From positions 35,461,416 to 35,525,415 of the forward strand of contig CM036241.1 in assembly GCA_020698575.1 (NCBI GenBank): a stretch of DNA of 64,000 bases. The letters run 5' to 3'. Positions 11,615 to 22,325 of this stretch are shown here, piece by piece (within the stretch, counting starts at the first letter, position 1; each line of letters begins with the position of its first letter). Below the pieces are notes generated by a model. It worked only from the letters and a program-made list of their open reading frames with translations. It made no database searches and was not told the origin of the DNA. Source of the DNA: Bostrychus sinensis. Its lineage: Eukaryota; Chordata; Actinopteri; Gobiiformes; Eleotridae. Position numbers and translations under genes: made by a program.

Positions 11615-11720
11615 CTGTCCATTAGTGAAGTGGTTAGTTCCCCCACCTTTGATGCAAGACTTCGGGATCTTGAGCCCATGATGTGGAGCCAAAAACTCAA
11701 GTCACACATTCTTCCACTCC
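11615..11720 (+). mobile_element. SINE-like repeat fragment
   Basis: 'gtgaagtggttagttcccccacctttgatgcaagacttcgggatcttgagccc' resembles the tRNA-like head of the elements at 10748 and 62420, in opposite orientation and strongly diverged. Confidence 0.4.
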
Positions 11721-12200
11721 CAAGCCTGGATAAATGGAGAGGGTTGCACCAAAAAGGAGGTAAAACCTACCAAAGTACCCCTGAAAGAAAGGAAGCAACC
11801 AGAGAGGGCGTTTAAAATCACATTTACTGTAGTCTTTAGATTTTTGTCAAATGCTAAATATCTTGTACATTCAGTCAGTAGACACATTTAATAGCCCTAA
11901 TGTTTTCAGAAGCCTGGGAATATACCTGCAGGGCTAGTCATTGGCAAAATGAGGCGGTGATAATGAGAAGATGATGATGATAACCAATTACTGTGTGAAG
12001 ACATACGGCATTCCCCATGAGGGCTGCTCAGCATTAGAAGTCGCATATCTGTACAACATAATGAGTTGTGTTTATTTAACTGCCATTAAGACTATCTGGA
12101 ATGGTAAGAACATGTTTGAGATCATGGCTGCATGTTGCTGAGGTCACTTGAGGATATTAGATTAGAGACTATATTTGAACCTACTACTATATATGTACGT
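11721..12200. other. Intergenic DNA, possible non-coding island
   Basis: 11930-12110 is repeat-free with balanced composition. No coding signal was seen. Confidence 0.3.
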
Positions 12201-12202
12201 GA

Positions 12203-12340
12203 TTTTAAAACCCAGATTTAAGACCAAAGTGATGGAATAGAATATTACAGTGAAAGGGCTGCATTTATGGAACAATCTAAAAAATGAAATTGAATAATCA
12301 AGAACAATAATTGTATTTTTAAAAATTGATAAAATCTAAT
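12203..12340 (+). pseudogene. Decayed LINE C-terminal fragment
   Basis: Translation of the plus strand, through two stops, reads approximately VKGLHLWNNLKNEIE followed by a short hydrophobic stretch. It resembles the C-terminal tail of non-LTR retrotransposon ORF2 proteins (a 'G..LWN.L...I' pattern). The fragment is short and old, so this is a tentative call. Confidence 0.35.
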
Positions 12341-12844
12341 ATATTAAGTAAGTATGAAACTGGTATTTGAACTGTTGGTCTGTGACACTCTTCAAATTTT
12401 GTAATGAATTGAATGGTAAAGGATTGAATTATTATGCAAATTGTGAGTTTATACAGTAAATTCAGACTGAAACAACTTTGTAAGAATGAGAGTGCTTACT
12501 TTCCTTATGTCAAAAAGGGCCAGATAATATAAGATTACTCTTCTTTCTGTTCCTTTTCATTAATTTCTCATTTTGCTGACATGTAAAATCAGATTCATTT
12601 TCTGTGCTTTTTCTTTTAAATTATAAATAAAATAAAAAATAAAATAAAATCTGCAGCTATGGAGGTGCAAGAAAGGAGGGAAGGAGAAACACTACAGGAA
12701 CAGAACCATGTCACTGGTTTCAACTTTGCTGCTTTACATTTCAAATTAGCTTTGATCCAGAGGAAATGGCAACATTTTTGGATACAGTTTGATGTATTAT
12801 CATTTATTATTATTTAATGTGCATCTTACTACATCACTAAAATA

Positions 12845-13155
12845 TATTATTACTGGTGCTGCTGCTACTACTTCTACATATACTACTACTTCTACTAACT
12901 CTACTTCTGTCCCCAAACCAGGGTCAGACAATAAAAAAATGCTGGTGGTGATACTACTAGTTTTGTTACTACTACTACAACTGCTGCTGCTACTACTATT
13001 ATTACTTCTATTGGTACTACTACTACAACTACTGCTGCTACTGCTACTACAACTAATAATTACTCTTCTACTACTACTGCTGGTGGTACTACTACTATTG
13101 GTACTATTACTACTATTAACACTACTCCTGTCCCCACAACCAGGATCAGCCAAAA
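12845..13155. repeat. (CTA/CTG)n triplet field, left part
   Basis: Triplets of CTA, CTG, ATT and TTG are broken by two copies of a spacer resembling 'ctgtcccca(c)aaccaggatcagac' (12906 and 13128). The same spacer recurs at 15438 on the other side of the retrotransposon. The 177-codon frame across this block is leucine repeat. Confidence 0.85.
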
Positions 13156-13156
13156 T

Positions 13157-13180
13157 TATGTCCATCCATCCATCCATCCA
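13157..13180. repeat. (CCAT)n tail of the retrotransposon
   Basis: CCAT repeated about six times marks the 3' end of the minus-strand element. Short tandem tails of this kind are usual for RTE-like elements and distinguish them from poly(A)-tailed LINEs. Confidence 0.85.
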
Positions 13181-15160
13181 TCCATCTTCTTCTGCTTATC
13201 CGGGACCGGGTCGCGGAGGCAGCAGTCTAAGCAAAGATGCCCAGACTTCCCTCTCCACAGACACTTCCTCCAGCTCTACTGGGAAGACCCCAAGGCATTT
13301 CCAGGCCAGCCGAGAGACATAGTCCCTCCAGCGTGTCCTAGGTCTTCCCCAAGGCCTCTGCCCGGTGGGACATGCCCGGAACACCTCCCCAGAGAGGCGT
13401 CCAGAAGGCATCTGGAACAGATGCCCGAGCCACCTCAACTGACTTCTCTCGATGTGGAGGAGCAGTGGCTCTACTCCGAGCTCCTCCCGTTTGACAGAGC
13501 TCCTCACCCTATCTCTAAGGGAGTGCCCAGCCTCCACCCTGCGGAGGAAACTCATTTCGGCCGCTTGTATCTGGTATCTTGTCCTTTTGGTCATGGCCCA
13601 AAGCTAATTTCTTCCACCGCCCTTCAACATCCCCAGTCGAGGTCAACAGCTCCCCACTTCCACTGTAAACAGTGTTGGTCAAGCACTGCTTCCCCCTCCT
13701 GAGGCGGTGGACAGTTTGCCTCTTTGAGGCCAACCGATTGCCTCCACAGCCGCCCGGGTTGCAGCACACTTGGCCTGCCGGTACCCATCAGCTGCCTCAG
13801 GAGTCCCACAAGCTAACCAGGCTCGATAGGACTCCTTCTTCAGCCTGACAGCATCCCTTACTTCCGGTGTCCACCACTGGGTTCGGGGGTTGCTGCCATA
13901 AGCACCAGAGACCTTACGGCCACAGCTCCGAACGGCCGCATCGACAATAGAGGTGGAGAACCTGGTCCACTCGGACTCCTTGTCTCCAGCCTCCCTCGGG
14001 ATCTGGTCAAAGCTCTCCTGGAGGTGGGAGTTTAAGACCCCTCTGACAGAGGACTCAACCAGACATTCCCAACAGACCCTCACAACATGTTTGGGCCTGC
14101 CAAGTCTGTCCGGCCTCTTTCCCCGCCAGCGGATCCAACTCACCACCAGGTGGTGATCAGTTGACAGCTCAGCCCCTCTCTTCACCCGAGTGTCCAAGAC
14201 ACACGGCCGAAGGTCAGATGACACGACTACAAAGTCGATCATTGAACTCCGGCCTAGGGTGTCCTGGTGCCACGTGCACTGATGAACACCCTTGTGCTCG
14301 AACATGGTGTTTGTTATGGACAAACTGTGACTAGCACAGAAGTCCAATAACAAAACACCACTCGGGTTCAGATCGGGGAGGCCGTTCTTCCCAATCACAC
14401 CCCTCCAGGTGTCACTGTCGCTGCACACGTGGGCATTGAAGTCTCCCAGCAAAACAATGGAGTCCCCAGTCGGTGCACCTTCCAGTACCCCTCCCAGGGA
14501 CTCCAAGAAGGCCGGGTACTCTGTACTGCGCAAGCCCACACCAGCCCACCACCTCTCACTGCAGGCAACGCCATTGTGGTGGAGAGTCCAACCCCTCTCG
14601 AGGAGCTGGGTTTCAGAGCGCAAGCTGTGCATGGAGGTGAGCCCGACTATATCTAGCCGGTATCTCTCAACCTCCCGCACAAGCTCAGGCTCCTTCCCCC
14701 CCAGTGAGGTGACATTCCATGTCCCTACAGCTAGAAGCTGTGTCTGGGGACCCGGTCGTCGAGGCATCCGCCTTCGACTGCTGCCTGATCCAAACTGCAC
14801 TGGTCCCCACTCTGCGGGTGGTGAGTCCACAGGAGGTCGGGCCCACGTCGCTCATTCGGATTTTACCCAGTCGGGCCCCATGGGCATAGGCGCGGCCACC
14901 AGGCGCTCGCATTCGAGCCCCAACCCCAGGCCTGGCTCCAGGGTGGGGCCCCGGCTGCGCCATACCAGGGGACGTCACGGTCCTCGATATAATACTGTTC
15001 ATAGGGGTTTTATGAACTGCTCTTGGTCTGGCCCGTCACCTAGGACCTGTTTGCCATGGGAGACCCTACCCGGGGCATAATGCCCCAGGCAACATAGCTC
15101 CTAGGATCATCCGGGCACTCAAACTCCCCCACCACAATGAGGTGGCAGTTCAAGGGGAGC
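13157..15160 (-). mobile_element. RTE-like non-LTR retrotransposon, internally deleted
   Basis: Reads on the minus strand from near 15160 (GC-rich 5' leader) to a (CCAT)n tail at 13157-13180. An open frame of 383 codons (14830 to 13682) encodes an APE-type endonuclease: start region GTWNVTSLGGKEPEL, core motif LLGDFNAHV, DFVVVSSDL, and the terminal STDHHLVVSW with the catalytic D-H pair. Translation jumps from WAGVGL to EYPAFLES, so part of the endonuclease is missing. Downstream the frame runs to GRWK and then passes straight to the C-terminal region (TRYQIQAAEMSFLRR, HIERSQLRWLGHL, GRPRTRWRDYV). The whole reverse transcriptase domain is absent. It therefore cannot move itself, although much of the remaining sequence is intact. 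The same family occurs at 2481-3769 and 40040-40340. Confidence 0.9.
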
Positions 15161-15197
15161 CAAAAAAATGTTCTAAAGTAAAATGCTTCAATAACAA

Positions 15198-15450
15198 AAT
15201 GTACTTACTACTGCTAGTGCTACTAATATTTTTGTTGCCACTACCATTACTACTACCACCACTACTGTTGCTGCTATAACTACTGCTACCTCTGCTGCTA
15301 CTACCGCTATTACTATTTCTGCTACTACTACTACAAATGCAGCTACTTATACTTTTACTACTTCTTCTACTGCTACTACTACTGATGATACTACCATTGC
15401 TACTGCTATTACTACTGGTACTAATATTAACACTACTCCTGTCTCCACAA
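15198..15450. repeat. (CTA/CTG)n triplet field, middle part
   Basis: Continuation of the 12845 field on the far side of the retrotransposon, with the same 'tccacaaccaggatcagac' spacer at its right end. Confidence 0.85.
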
Positions 15451-15504
15451 CCAGGATCAGACAATAAAATGAGTGAGTAAATAGCTTAATTAACAAAATC
15501 TAGT

Positions 15505-16497
15505 TTGCTGCTACTACTACTACTATTTATGTTTCTGCAACTACTGCTGCTATTACTTCTGCTACTACTATTACTACTACAACTACTACTACTATTACTA
15601 CTACTATTTATGTTTCTGCAACTATTGCTGCTTCTGCTATTACTTCTGCTACTACTAATACTACTACAACTACTACTACTACTATTACTACCACTGGTTT
15701 TACTACTACTATTTATGTTTCTGCAACTACTGCTGTTATTACTGCTGTTACTACTACTACTACTACTACTACTACAACTACTACTGTTTTTACTACTACT
15801 ATTTATGTTTCTGCAACTACTGCTGCTATTACTTCTGCTACTACTATTACTACTACAACTACTACTACTATTACTACTACTATTTATGTTTCTGCAACTA
15901 TTGCTGCTTCTGCTATTACTTCTGCTACTACTAATACTACTACAACTACTACTACTACTATTACTACTACTGGTTTTACTACTACTATTTATGTTTCTGC
16001 AACTACTGCTGTTATTACTTCTGGTACTACTATTACTACTACAACTATTACTGTTTTTACTACTACTATTTATGTTTCTGCAACTATTGCTGCTGCTGCT
16101 ATTACTTCTGCTACTACTAATACTACTACAACTACTACTACTACTATTACTACCACTGGTTTTACTACTACTATTTATGTTTCTGCAACTACTGCTTCTG
16201 CTGCTATTACTTCTGCTACTACTATTACTACTACTACTACTACTACTACTACAACTACTACTATTACTACTACTATTTATGCTTCTGCAACCTCTGCTGC
16301 TATTACTTCTACTACTACTATTACCACTACTGGTTTTACTACTACTATTTTTGCTTCTACAGCTACTGCAGCTGTTGCTATTACTTCTGCAACTACTGCT
16401 GATACTACTACTACTAATACTACAACTACCACTACTGCTTCTACTACTGGTTTTACTACTGCTGCTACTGCTACTATTATTACTACTCCTTACTTAA
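15505..16497. repeat. Higher-order (CTA/CTG)n triplet array, about 1 kb
   Basis: A block 'tttatgtttctgcaact' interrupts CTA/ATT/CTG triplets ten times, starting near 15526, 15607, 15712, 15802, 15883, 15988, 16069, 16174, 16276 and 16348. The spacings are 81, 105, 90, 81, 105, 81, 105, 102 and 72 bp, all multiples of three. An 81-105-(90) order repeats, so larger blocks were copied together. One frame stays open for 330 codons (mostly Leu with a periodic FMFLQ), but this follows from the period and is not evidence of a gene. Confidence 0.9.
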
Positions 16498-16499
16498 GT

Positions 16500-17464
16500 A
16501 AAACAGAAATCTAGTTACTTTCCAGTTTGTGAGTTGTAAGAAAAACCTTGAAAAACATTCAAACACAAGCACTTCAAGGATTTCAAGACCCTGCGGGAAC
16601 TCCACATGATATTCCACCCCTCATATTGATGGAGGCAATTATCGCTAAGATGAATAGTGATATTAGCACATTAATTGGTTATTAGCACACAATCAGCACA
16701 CTGGTCCCTAGGCGTTTTTTTTTTGGCAGAGGCTGATAGGAACAATCCCATATGTTTGAAAGGAATAGGCACAGTGCATAATGCTTGACAGATGATAAAG
16801 ATGAACATGAATTATTTATGATTTCAAAATATATACACAGTATGGGCAGAATTACAGGAGGCCAGTCAGATTGGACAAAGGAATGAAACTGCATAGTGAT
16901 TTTTGAGGTGCGTTATGTCCTTCATTTATGTTAAAATTACATGAGTTAGAGAAAAATTGGGGTGTGCAATGGGTATATCATATTAGAGCATAAAATAGCC
17001 TCTACAGCAAATGACTCCAGTTGAAATGACTTACAGACACAGGACTGCACACAAGGATGCATACTTTGTATTCTGACCACTAGGTGTCCTTCTGATACCG
17101 CAGATAAGGCCTAGGACAGTTCATTCTTTGCCTTTTGAAAGGTCATCATCTGCAAGAAGAGGACAATCTGATGCAACATCGATGTCGTTTACCGGGCTAA
17201 TGATTGCACAAATGGAATGTGGAATCAATCATAGTCACATTTGGATGCTACTAACGAACTTCTTTTTTTTCTGCAAATTTTGATTCTTTTCACATGAGGG
17301 AAAAAAAGAAACTGGCGGATTACATGTTACATAGGTACAGATTGCAGGAAACATAGTAAGTGACAGGCAAAGAAATGTATTTACAATAAACTACTACAGA
17401 AGTAGCTCACCACTACCAAGCGACTTTGAGTGTCTAGTAAACAGCATTATATAACACTCATGCA
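16500..17464. other. Intergenic DNA, no gene seen
   Basis: No recognised element. 17090-17300 is repeat-free and could be ancient non-coding sequence. Confidence 0.4.
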
Positions 17465-17468
17465 TTGA

Positions 17469-17496
17469 TATTATTATTATTATTATTATTATTATT
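17469..17496. repeat. (ATT)n microsatellite
   Basis: Nine perfect TTA/ATT units, followed by looser ATT-rich sequence to about 17575. Confidence 0.9.
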
Positions 17497-18028
17497 TCAG
17501 TAGCAGTAAAAACCTTCTACTTAAATTATACTTGCTTATATTATATTCACTTATTATTACTATTATTATATTGTACAAAATATTTTTTTTCTTTACAATG
17601 TTATAATGTTGTTATAATCCTCTATTCTCTGGCATGGCCATTCTGAGGCCACAAAATGCTCGGTTACATGAACCTCTGCCTCTCCCACAAACCTCTGCCC
17701 ACTACAGGAAACACTGACCAATCAACAATTTCTCTACAATCAGTCTGTTCTCATTAATTTATTTTAAAAAAGTTGTACAACTCTGTTTCCACTGCTTGAT
17801 TTTTCATTTTGTAGTAAAATGGCATGATACAAAAAGTTTTAAGGAAGTGAAGTGCTCTTTTTCTTTGATTATACGTTCAAAAAATCACAACATTCTGCAC
17901 TCTGCTGCCCTCTGCTGGTCTCTTCACATGTTTCTTTAGAGCACTACTATAGTACTTATTAGAAACATTCTGTTTTGGTCAGATGTTCTTAAAGGCTGTG
18001 AAATGTGCAGTGCTGTGTTGCAGGTGAT

Positions 18029-18790
18029 TACGGAAGCGCATAGTAGTCACCAAAAAAAAAAAAAAAAAAAAACTATCTCGTAATTATGTGAAACTATCTC
18101 GTAATTACGAGATAGTTTAAAGATCAACGTACCCTTTAGGACATTGAATGGCGCCCGTCACAGTAACCAGTATGAGACAAAGGTTTTTTAGCAATAGGAT
18201 AGTAAATACATGGAATGCCCTGCCAGCCTCTGCTGTAACTGCTCTAAGTCTGAACAGCTTCAAATCACGACTTGATCAACTCTGGAAACACCACCCATGG
18301 TACTTTAACTGGGAAGATGACTCCTTTAGTTACCCCGAACCCAGTATGTCGCAAATCACAAACATTATGAAGTATGAAGTTCAGCTCAAGATCTGGTCAT
18401 AGAGGCCACAGGGCCTGCGACCAGAAAGCACCTAAGTAACCTAAGTAAGTAAGTCATCACAGCTTAAGTGGCCAGAGAGTTTTGCCCCACCCTCCAGGGG
18501 TGTCTCGTAATTACGTAATCTCGTAATCTTGATCACCTACAGAAGCGCATAGTAGTCACCAAAAAAAAAAAAAAAAAAAACTATCTCGTAATTACGAGAA
18601 ACTATCTCGTAATTACGAGAAACTATCTCATAATTACAAGAAAAAATATCTCGTAATTACGAGAAAATAAGTCGTAATTACGAGATATTTTTTCTTGTAA
18701 TTATGAGATAGTTTCTCGTAATTACGAGATAGTTTCTCGTAATTACGAGATAGTTTTTTTTTTTTTTGGTGACTACTATGCGCTTCCGTA
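18029..18790. mobile_element. Composite fold-back MITE with 6-bp target duplication
   Basis: The ends are inverted copies of TACGGAAGCGCATAGTAG plus GTCACC. GGTGAT lies directly outside both ends (18023-18028, 18791-18796). Inside are multiple ATCTCGTAATTACGAGAT palindromes, a poly(A) run, a LINE fragment and a second head of the same element at 18538. It cannot code for a transposase. Confidence 0.7.
18121..18453 (+). mobile_element. 3' end of a CR1/jockey-like LINE
   Basis: The frame starting at 18148 encodes MRQRFFSNRIVNTWNALP and then SLNSFKSRLDQLW, the typical ORF2 C-terminus of several non-LTR retrotransposon groups. It ends with a stop at 18400-18402, a short 3' UTR and a (CTAAGTAA)n-type tail at 18433-18453. 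The 5' end is truncated, which is usual for LINE copies. It sits inside the fold-back element. Confidence 0.75.
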
Positions 18791-18802
18791 GGTGATCAAG
18801 AT
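18526..18802. repeat. 277-bp near-perfect palindrome
   Basis: Arms 18526-18662 and 18672-18802 are almost exact inverted copies around a loop of about 9 bases ('gaaaataag'). Most differences are in poly(A)/poly(T) length. The arms contain TACRGAAGCGCATAGTAG, a homopolymer, and four ATCTCGTAATTACGAG-type palindromes each. The symmetry extends past the element ends into host-like sequence (ATCTTGATCACC / GGTGATCAAGAT). Confidence 0.85.
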
Positions 18803-18836
18803 AGGCTTACTAATATAGCCTCTTTAATAATTTTGT

Positions 18837-19549
18837 TGGTACATAATGATGTTTCATGCAACATCACTTTCTCCTTTAATATTCCGTAATCTGTAATCTT
18901 CAGTAACTCAAATCACTGCAGTGCGTCACAGACCAGAGCCCTGCATAATCTCATGGGGATGAACCAAATGTCAAAGAAACAATATGAGAAAGAAAAAATT
19001 ATATTATTTGGTCCATGTACAGAGGAGATTTATAGAAGTCCACTGTCAGGCATGTTCGTGCATATTTTACTCCTGCTCTGTCTCCACCGCCCTTCGACTC
19101 GACAATGATGCCCCCACAAAGATTTGACACGTATGGTCGCCGTTCTCCTGTCCTGCCCCGCATCGATTCATACTAACGCATCAATCTGTACATGCTTTTT
19201 GCCGCGAGAGCCACTCCGAGGATTCTCATTTTGGCTGAGACAGGGGAGGTATTGATCCGCCAGCAGCTGCCTGAGGGGAACAGCCGTCGGTGAAGATGAA
19301 ATCTACCTGTTCACATATGGTCTCTGGGTCGTTGAGACTGGTGGTGACATGGTGCAGCTGTTATTGGCAGGCCACACATCAGCTATGAGCTCAATAGACC
19401 AGGATGATACTGCTGGATATTGACCGAGCTCTGCCACTCAGATAACACATATTAGTTTTTGTTGAATATTGTCAAAAATAAAAACTAACTGAAGCTCAAA
19501 ATACATAGAATTTGTTTGTTTTTTTCAGTCTAATTTTGTTTTTGTATAT
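18837..19549. other. Intergenic DNA with a repeat-poor island
   Basis: 19050-19430 is GC-balanced, free of recognised repeats and not an open frame. It is a candidate conserved non-coding stretch. No gene was seen. Confidence 0.35.
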
Positions 19550-20108
19550 GCCATGAAAGGGGCTATAATAGGCTTTTGTGTATCTCTTCAAACCAAACTT
19601 GGTCACCTCTTGAACAGTATTGCACATTTTGCATGTTATCTAACTAAAAGAAAATGTTTTCAATAAATACATGTGCCATTCAGAAAGAGGTGAAGAGGGC
19701 AGCAGAGTGCAGTTCTGTTGGGCTCTTTTGAACAGAACCCGAGAAAAAAAAGCTTTTCATTTCTTTAAACTTTTTGCATGATGCTATTTTACTACAAAAT
19801 GAAAAATAGCTGTGAGGAATCAGTGGAAACAGAGCTGGGCACTGTTTTTATTTTTAATTTTTTGATAAATAAAAAGAGCAGACTGGATGTAGAGGGATTG
19901 CTGATAGGTCAGTGCTTCCGGGAGAAGGCGGGGTTTCATGTGTCTGTGTAGAGCGGTGAGACCGGGTGTTTTCAGGTCTTGAAAAAGGGACGTGCTCAAC
20001 ATTCAGGATTACTCAAACGTGTAAATGAAACAAAACATATTTTTTGAAACAGAAACATTATAACATGGTTAAAAGCTCAGAAAAGGTGAGTTAGCATAAC
20101 ATTTAAAA
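19550..20108 (-). repeat. FAM1 variant B, near full length
   Basis: Starts at 'ggggctataataggct', carries the 'gcagcagagtgcagttctgttgggctcttttgaacag' module, 'gagcagactggatgtagaggg' and 'cgctcaacattcaggattactcaaac'-like terminal sequence. Ends at 'ttagcataacatttaa'. It gives the best view of how variant B interior and variant A terminus combine. Confidence 0.65.
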
Positions 20109-20273
20109 CATCACTTCTCAACTGGTGTTTATTTTACAGTGACCTACTTTTTACATAACTTTTTTTAATATTTGTTATGGTACATGTACAGTATTATAAA
20201 ATTCAGTTTCAAGAATAAAACAATGTTTAAACTTAACTCAATTTAAATTCATACCACACTTTTGTGGTTGTGC

Positions 20274-20328
20274 TGTGGTATAGCTCAGTTGGTAGAGCTG
20301 CTGCAAACATACATGGCAACTACTCTAC

Positions 20329-20363
<35 letters not shown>
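20274..20363 (+). mobile_element. tRNA-like SINE head with (ATCT)n tail
   Basis: 'ggtatagctcagttggtagagc' carries a perfect polymerase III A box (TAGCTCAGTTGG) but no B box follows and no tRNA cloverleaf can be drawn. An (ATCT)n tail at about 20328-20363 follows after 30 bases. This fits a SINE deleted in its body, not a functional tRNA gene. Confidence 0.6.
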
Positions 20364-20389
20364 GTAGAGGGCTTTTGTAAGAGAAAGGA

Positions 20390-20575
20390 GCTCACAGAGT
20401 AAAGTGGGCGGAGTCAGCAGGGCCTTAAAGCAACAGGCACCTAATCCAAGCCTTTTCTGCAAAGTGAAAGTAACAGCTCCCTCATATTGAAACTTTTTTA
20501 TGCATATACATTATTTTAAGTTATAAAATGTGAAATGTTGATGCAAATATGTCAACTTTTGTTTAGGGTCTCATT
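20390..20575 (+). repeat. FAM1 dispersed repeat, partial copy
   Basis: Keeps 'caggcacctaatccaag', 'aaagtaacagct' and 'cattattttaagttataaaatgtgaaat', the distal part of variant A. Confidence 0.6.
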
Positions 20576-21849
20576 TTTTTTTTACAGATGATTCTTCAGT
20601 TTTCCTCAAATCCAAGAAGAACTCCAGTTGTTTGGTGATAAAGGCCTTCGAGGGTCATAGTGCGCACACAAACAGGTGGTATGAATGCAAGGTGAGGACA
20701 GAAGACAAGCCTTTAGTGTAGCAGTCAATAGCGCAACAGAGGCTTATATGCTTCACAGGCCGTAGCACAAGTGTCCCATGGCCTGGCAGCTTGTCGATTC
20801 AGTGAATTTATAATGAACGTCCCCTTTGGTCTCCTCTCCTCATTCCTAACCTTTCTCTTCTCGCTCCCTCCTCGCTCCTGTCCTGTCACAGAACCATGTA
20901 GCCTATCATCCCGAGTGCAAAAAAACAAAGAGGTGTATGAGAGGCATTTAGGTGCACCTCTCTCGGCTCCTGCTGTTGCTGTGTCCTAATAATGCAAATG
21001 CTAGGAGCAGCTAATGAGCGGGAGGATAAGTCTGCAGCTCAGCCGGGCCACCCCGTCCTCATGAATGCCATCCTGCAGTGTCACATTCAATACGGGCCCT
21101 GCTATTGTCACGCAAATAATGACCACTGCAGATGGCACCTTTTTAAAATAAAACTGTAAAAATGAATTATGAAAATGTAAGGAATCCAAATGCAAGCGAG
21201 CAGAGCAAGTGTCTTAAAACTTAAAAAGGAACTCTGTACGACCTTTTGACATGAAGTTCATCCCGGCTGTCACCGAACAAACACACCTTTACAAAAGAAG
21301 AGATAGCTGTCTTTGTGTTGTTGTAAAAAAACACACTATCTGCTTGCATTTTCCCCTCCCGCGCCGAGTCGTGGCTTAATCCTCGGCGCTTTGCCCTTCA
21401 GTTTTTCAAAGGCAGCCTGCGGGCTAGAGTTGCCCTTTGCTGACTCGCAGGATGACAGTGAATAAGTTGGGCTCTCGTCTCCTCCCTTTTATCTCTGAGA
21501 TCATATACTCCGAGTGGGTCAAGATCAATGCTGCTCCCCACAAATCTGCCCAGGCTTCCGGGGGTGCTTCTCATTGACCCTTACGCCGGGGTAACTGAGT
21601 ACTCTGATGCTGATCCACCTACCTCTACACGTTAGGGGTGAATTGGCCGACTACTCAACTGCGGTTTCAGCAAAAAAGTCGTAAACACTGTACTCTTGTC
21701 CAACCTGTTTGCTTAAAATCTGTAAAAACACATCAAGAAATACATAATAAATTATACTTGGCATACTTCCAACTTTTCAACTGTGGTACAAAATGTAGTA
21801 CAAGTAGTAGTAGTTTCATCATTCATTCTTCGCAGTTACTGGACCGTAT
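20576..21849. other. Long repeat-poor intergenic segment
   Basis: No recognised transposon. 20990-21160 and 21340-21620 have balanced composition with few homopolymers and may be conserved non-coding DNA. Open frames on both strands (for example 20771-20989) are short and lack family features. Confidence 0.35.
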
Positions 21850-22145
21850 TCAAGTAACTATGGGCCTTAGGCAGGGTACACCGTGGACAGTGGCCAGCTT
21901 GTTGCAGAGCTGAAAAAGAGACATACACAGACTGACAACTGATAGCCCTTGGGTTGATTGATGGAATAGGTGGCTGCTGCAAATTTGTGCATACGGCCCC
22001 TCTGACCACGACCAAACACAGTCACACTGACACATTCATACAGGCAAGATGGGTGAAGTGTCTTGACCAAGGATACAACAACAGTATGCTTTGCAGGTAA
22101 TGGGGATGAACCGCCAACCATCGGGTTAGTGGGTGAACGTAGCAG
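21850..22145 (-). repeat. Dispersed teleost repeat fragments
   Basis: 'gggtacaccgtggacagtggccagcttgttgcag' matches 'gggtacaccctggacaggggccagcttgtcgcag' at 54430. 'gtgtcttgaccaaggatacaac' with 'gatgaaccgccaacc' follows. These belong to a common fish repeat that I cannot classify from here. Confidence 0.5.
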
Positions 22146-22189
22146 TAGAGGTAAATTTGTAGTGGTTATTGTTCCTAAATCTGTCAAAA

Positions 22190-22325
22190 GTAAGTAGTTG
22201 TGAAGTGATTTTTACATTCATTACTTTTACAACTTTTGCTCAAGTAATACACTTTTCTTCTACCTGAGTAATATAATTTTGAAGTTCCAGTACTTTTACT
22301 TGAGTTCAGATTTCCAGCATTTGTT
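22190..22325. mobile_element. ACTTGAGTAAAAGTA-type element end
   Basis: 'cagtacttttacttgagttcagattt' and 'acttttgctcaagtaatacac' are the recurrent terminal motifs seen also at 4100, 6840, 8431, 61310 and 62718. Only one end is preserved. Confidence 0.45.

Larger units (their letters stand above)
17625..18836 (+). repeat. FAM1 variant B, split by a nested fold-back insertion
   Basis: 17625-18022 matches the reverse complement of the variant B copies at 6115 and 19550 (the 'gaccaatcaa' segment, the 'ctgcactctgctgccctctgctgg' segment). The family sequence stops at 18028 and resumes at 18791 with 'ggtgatcaagataggcttactaatatagcctc', which corresponds to the end of the 19550 copy. The 760 bp between are a later insertion flanked by GGTGAT. 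Confidence 0.6.

Noticed and set aside
12789..13322. 177-codon frame with Thr/Ser then poly-Leu then Pro/Ser
   Set aside because: It runs from a triplet array into the antisense of the retrotransposon tail. Composition explains the open frame.
14409..15080. 223-codon plus-strand frame
   Set aside because: It is antisense to the endonuclease frame and 5' leader of the retrotransposon. The minus strand carries the recognisable motifs.
15505..16497. 330-codon open frame on the plus strand, mostly leucine
   Set aside because: It is the translation of a CTA/CTG triplet array whose units are multiples of three. There is no supporting start context, domain or splice signal.
20274..20320. Possible tRNA gene
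   Set aside because: A perfect A box is present but there is no B box, anticodon arm or cloverleaf. It runs into an ATCT array, as in SINE remnants.
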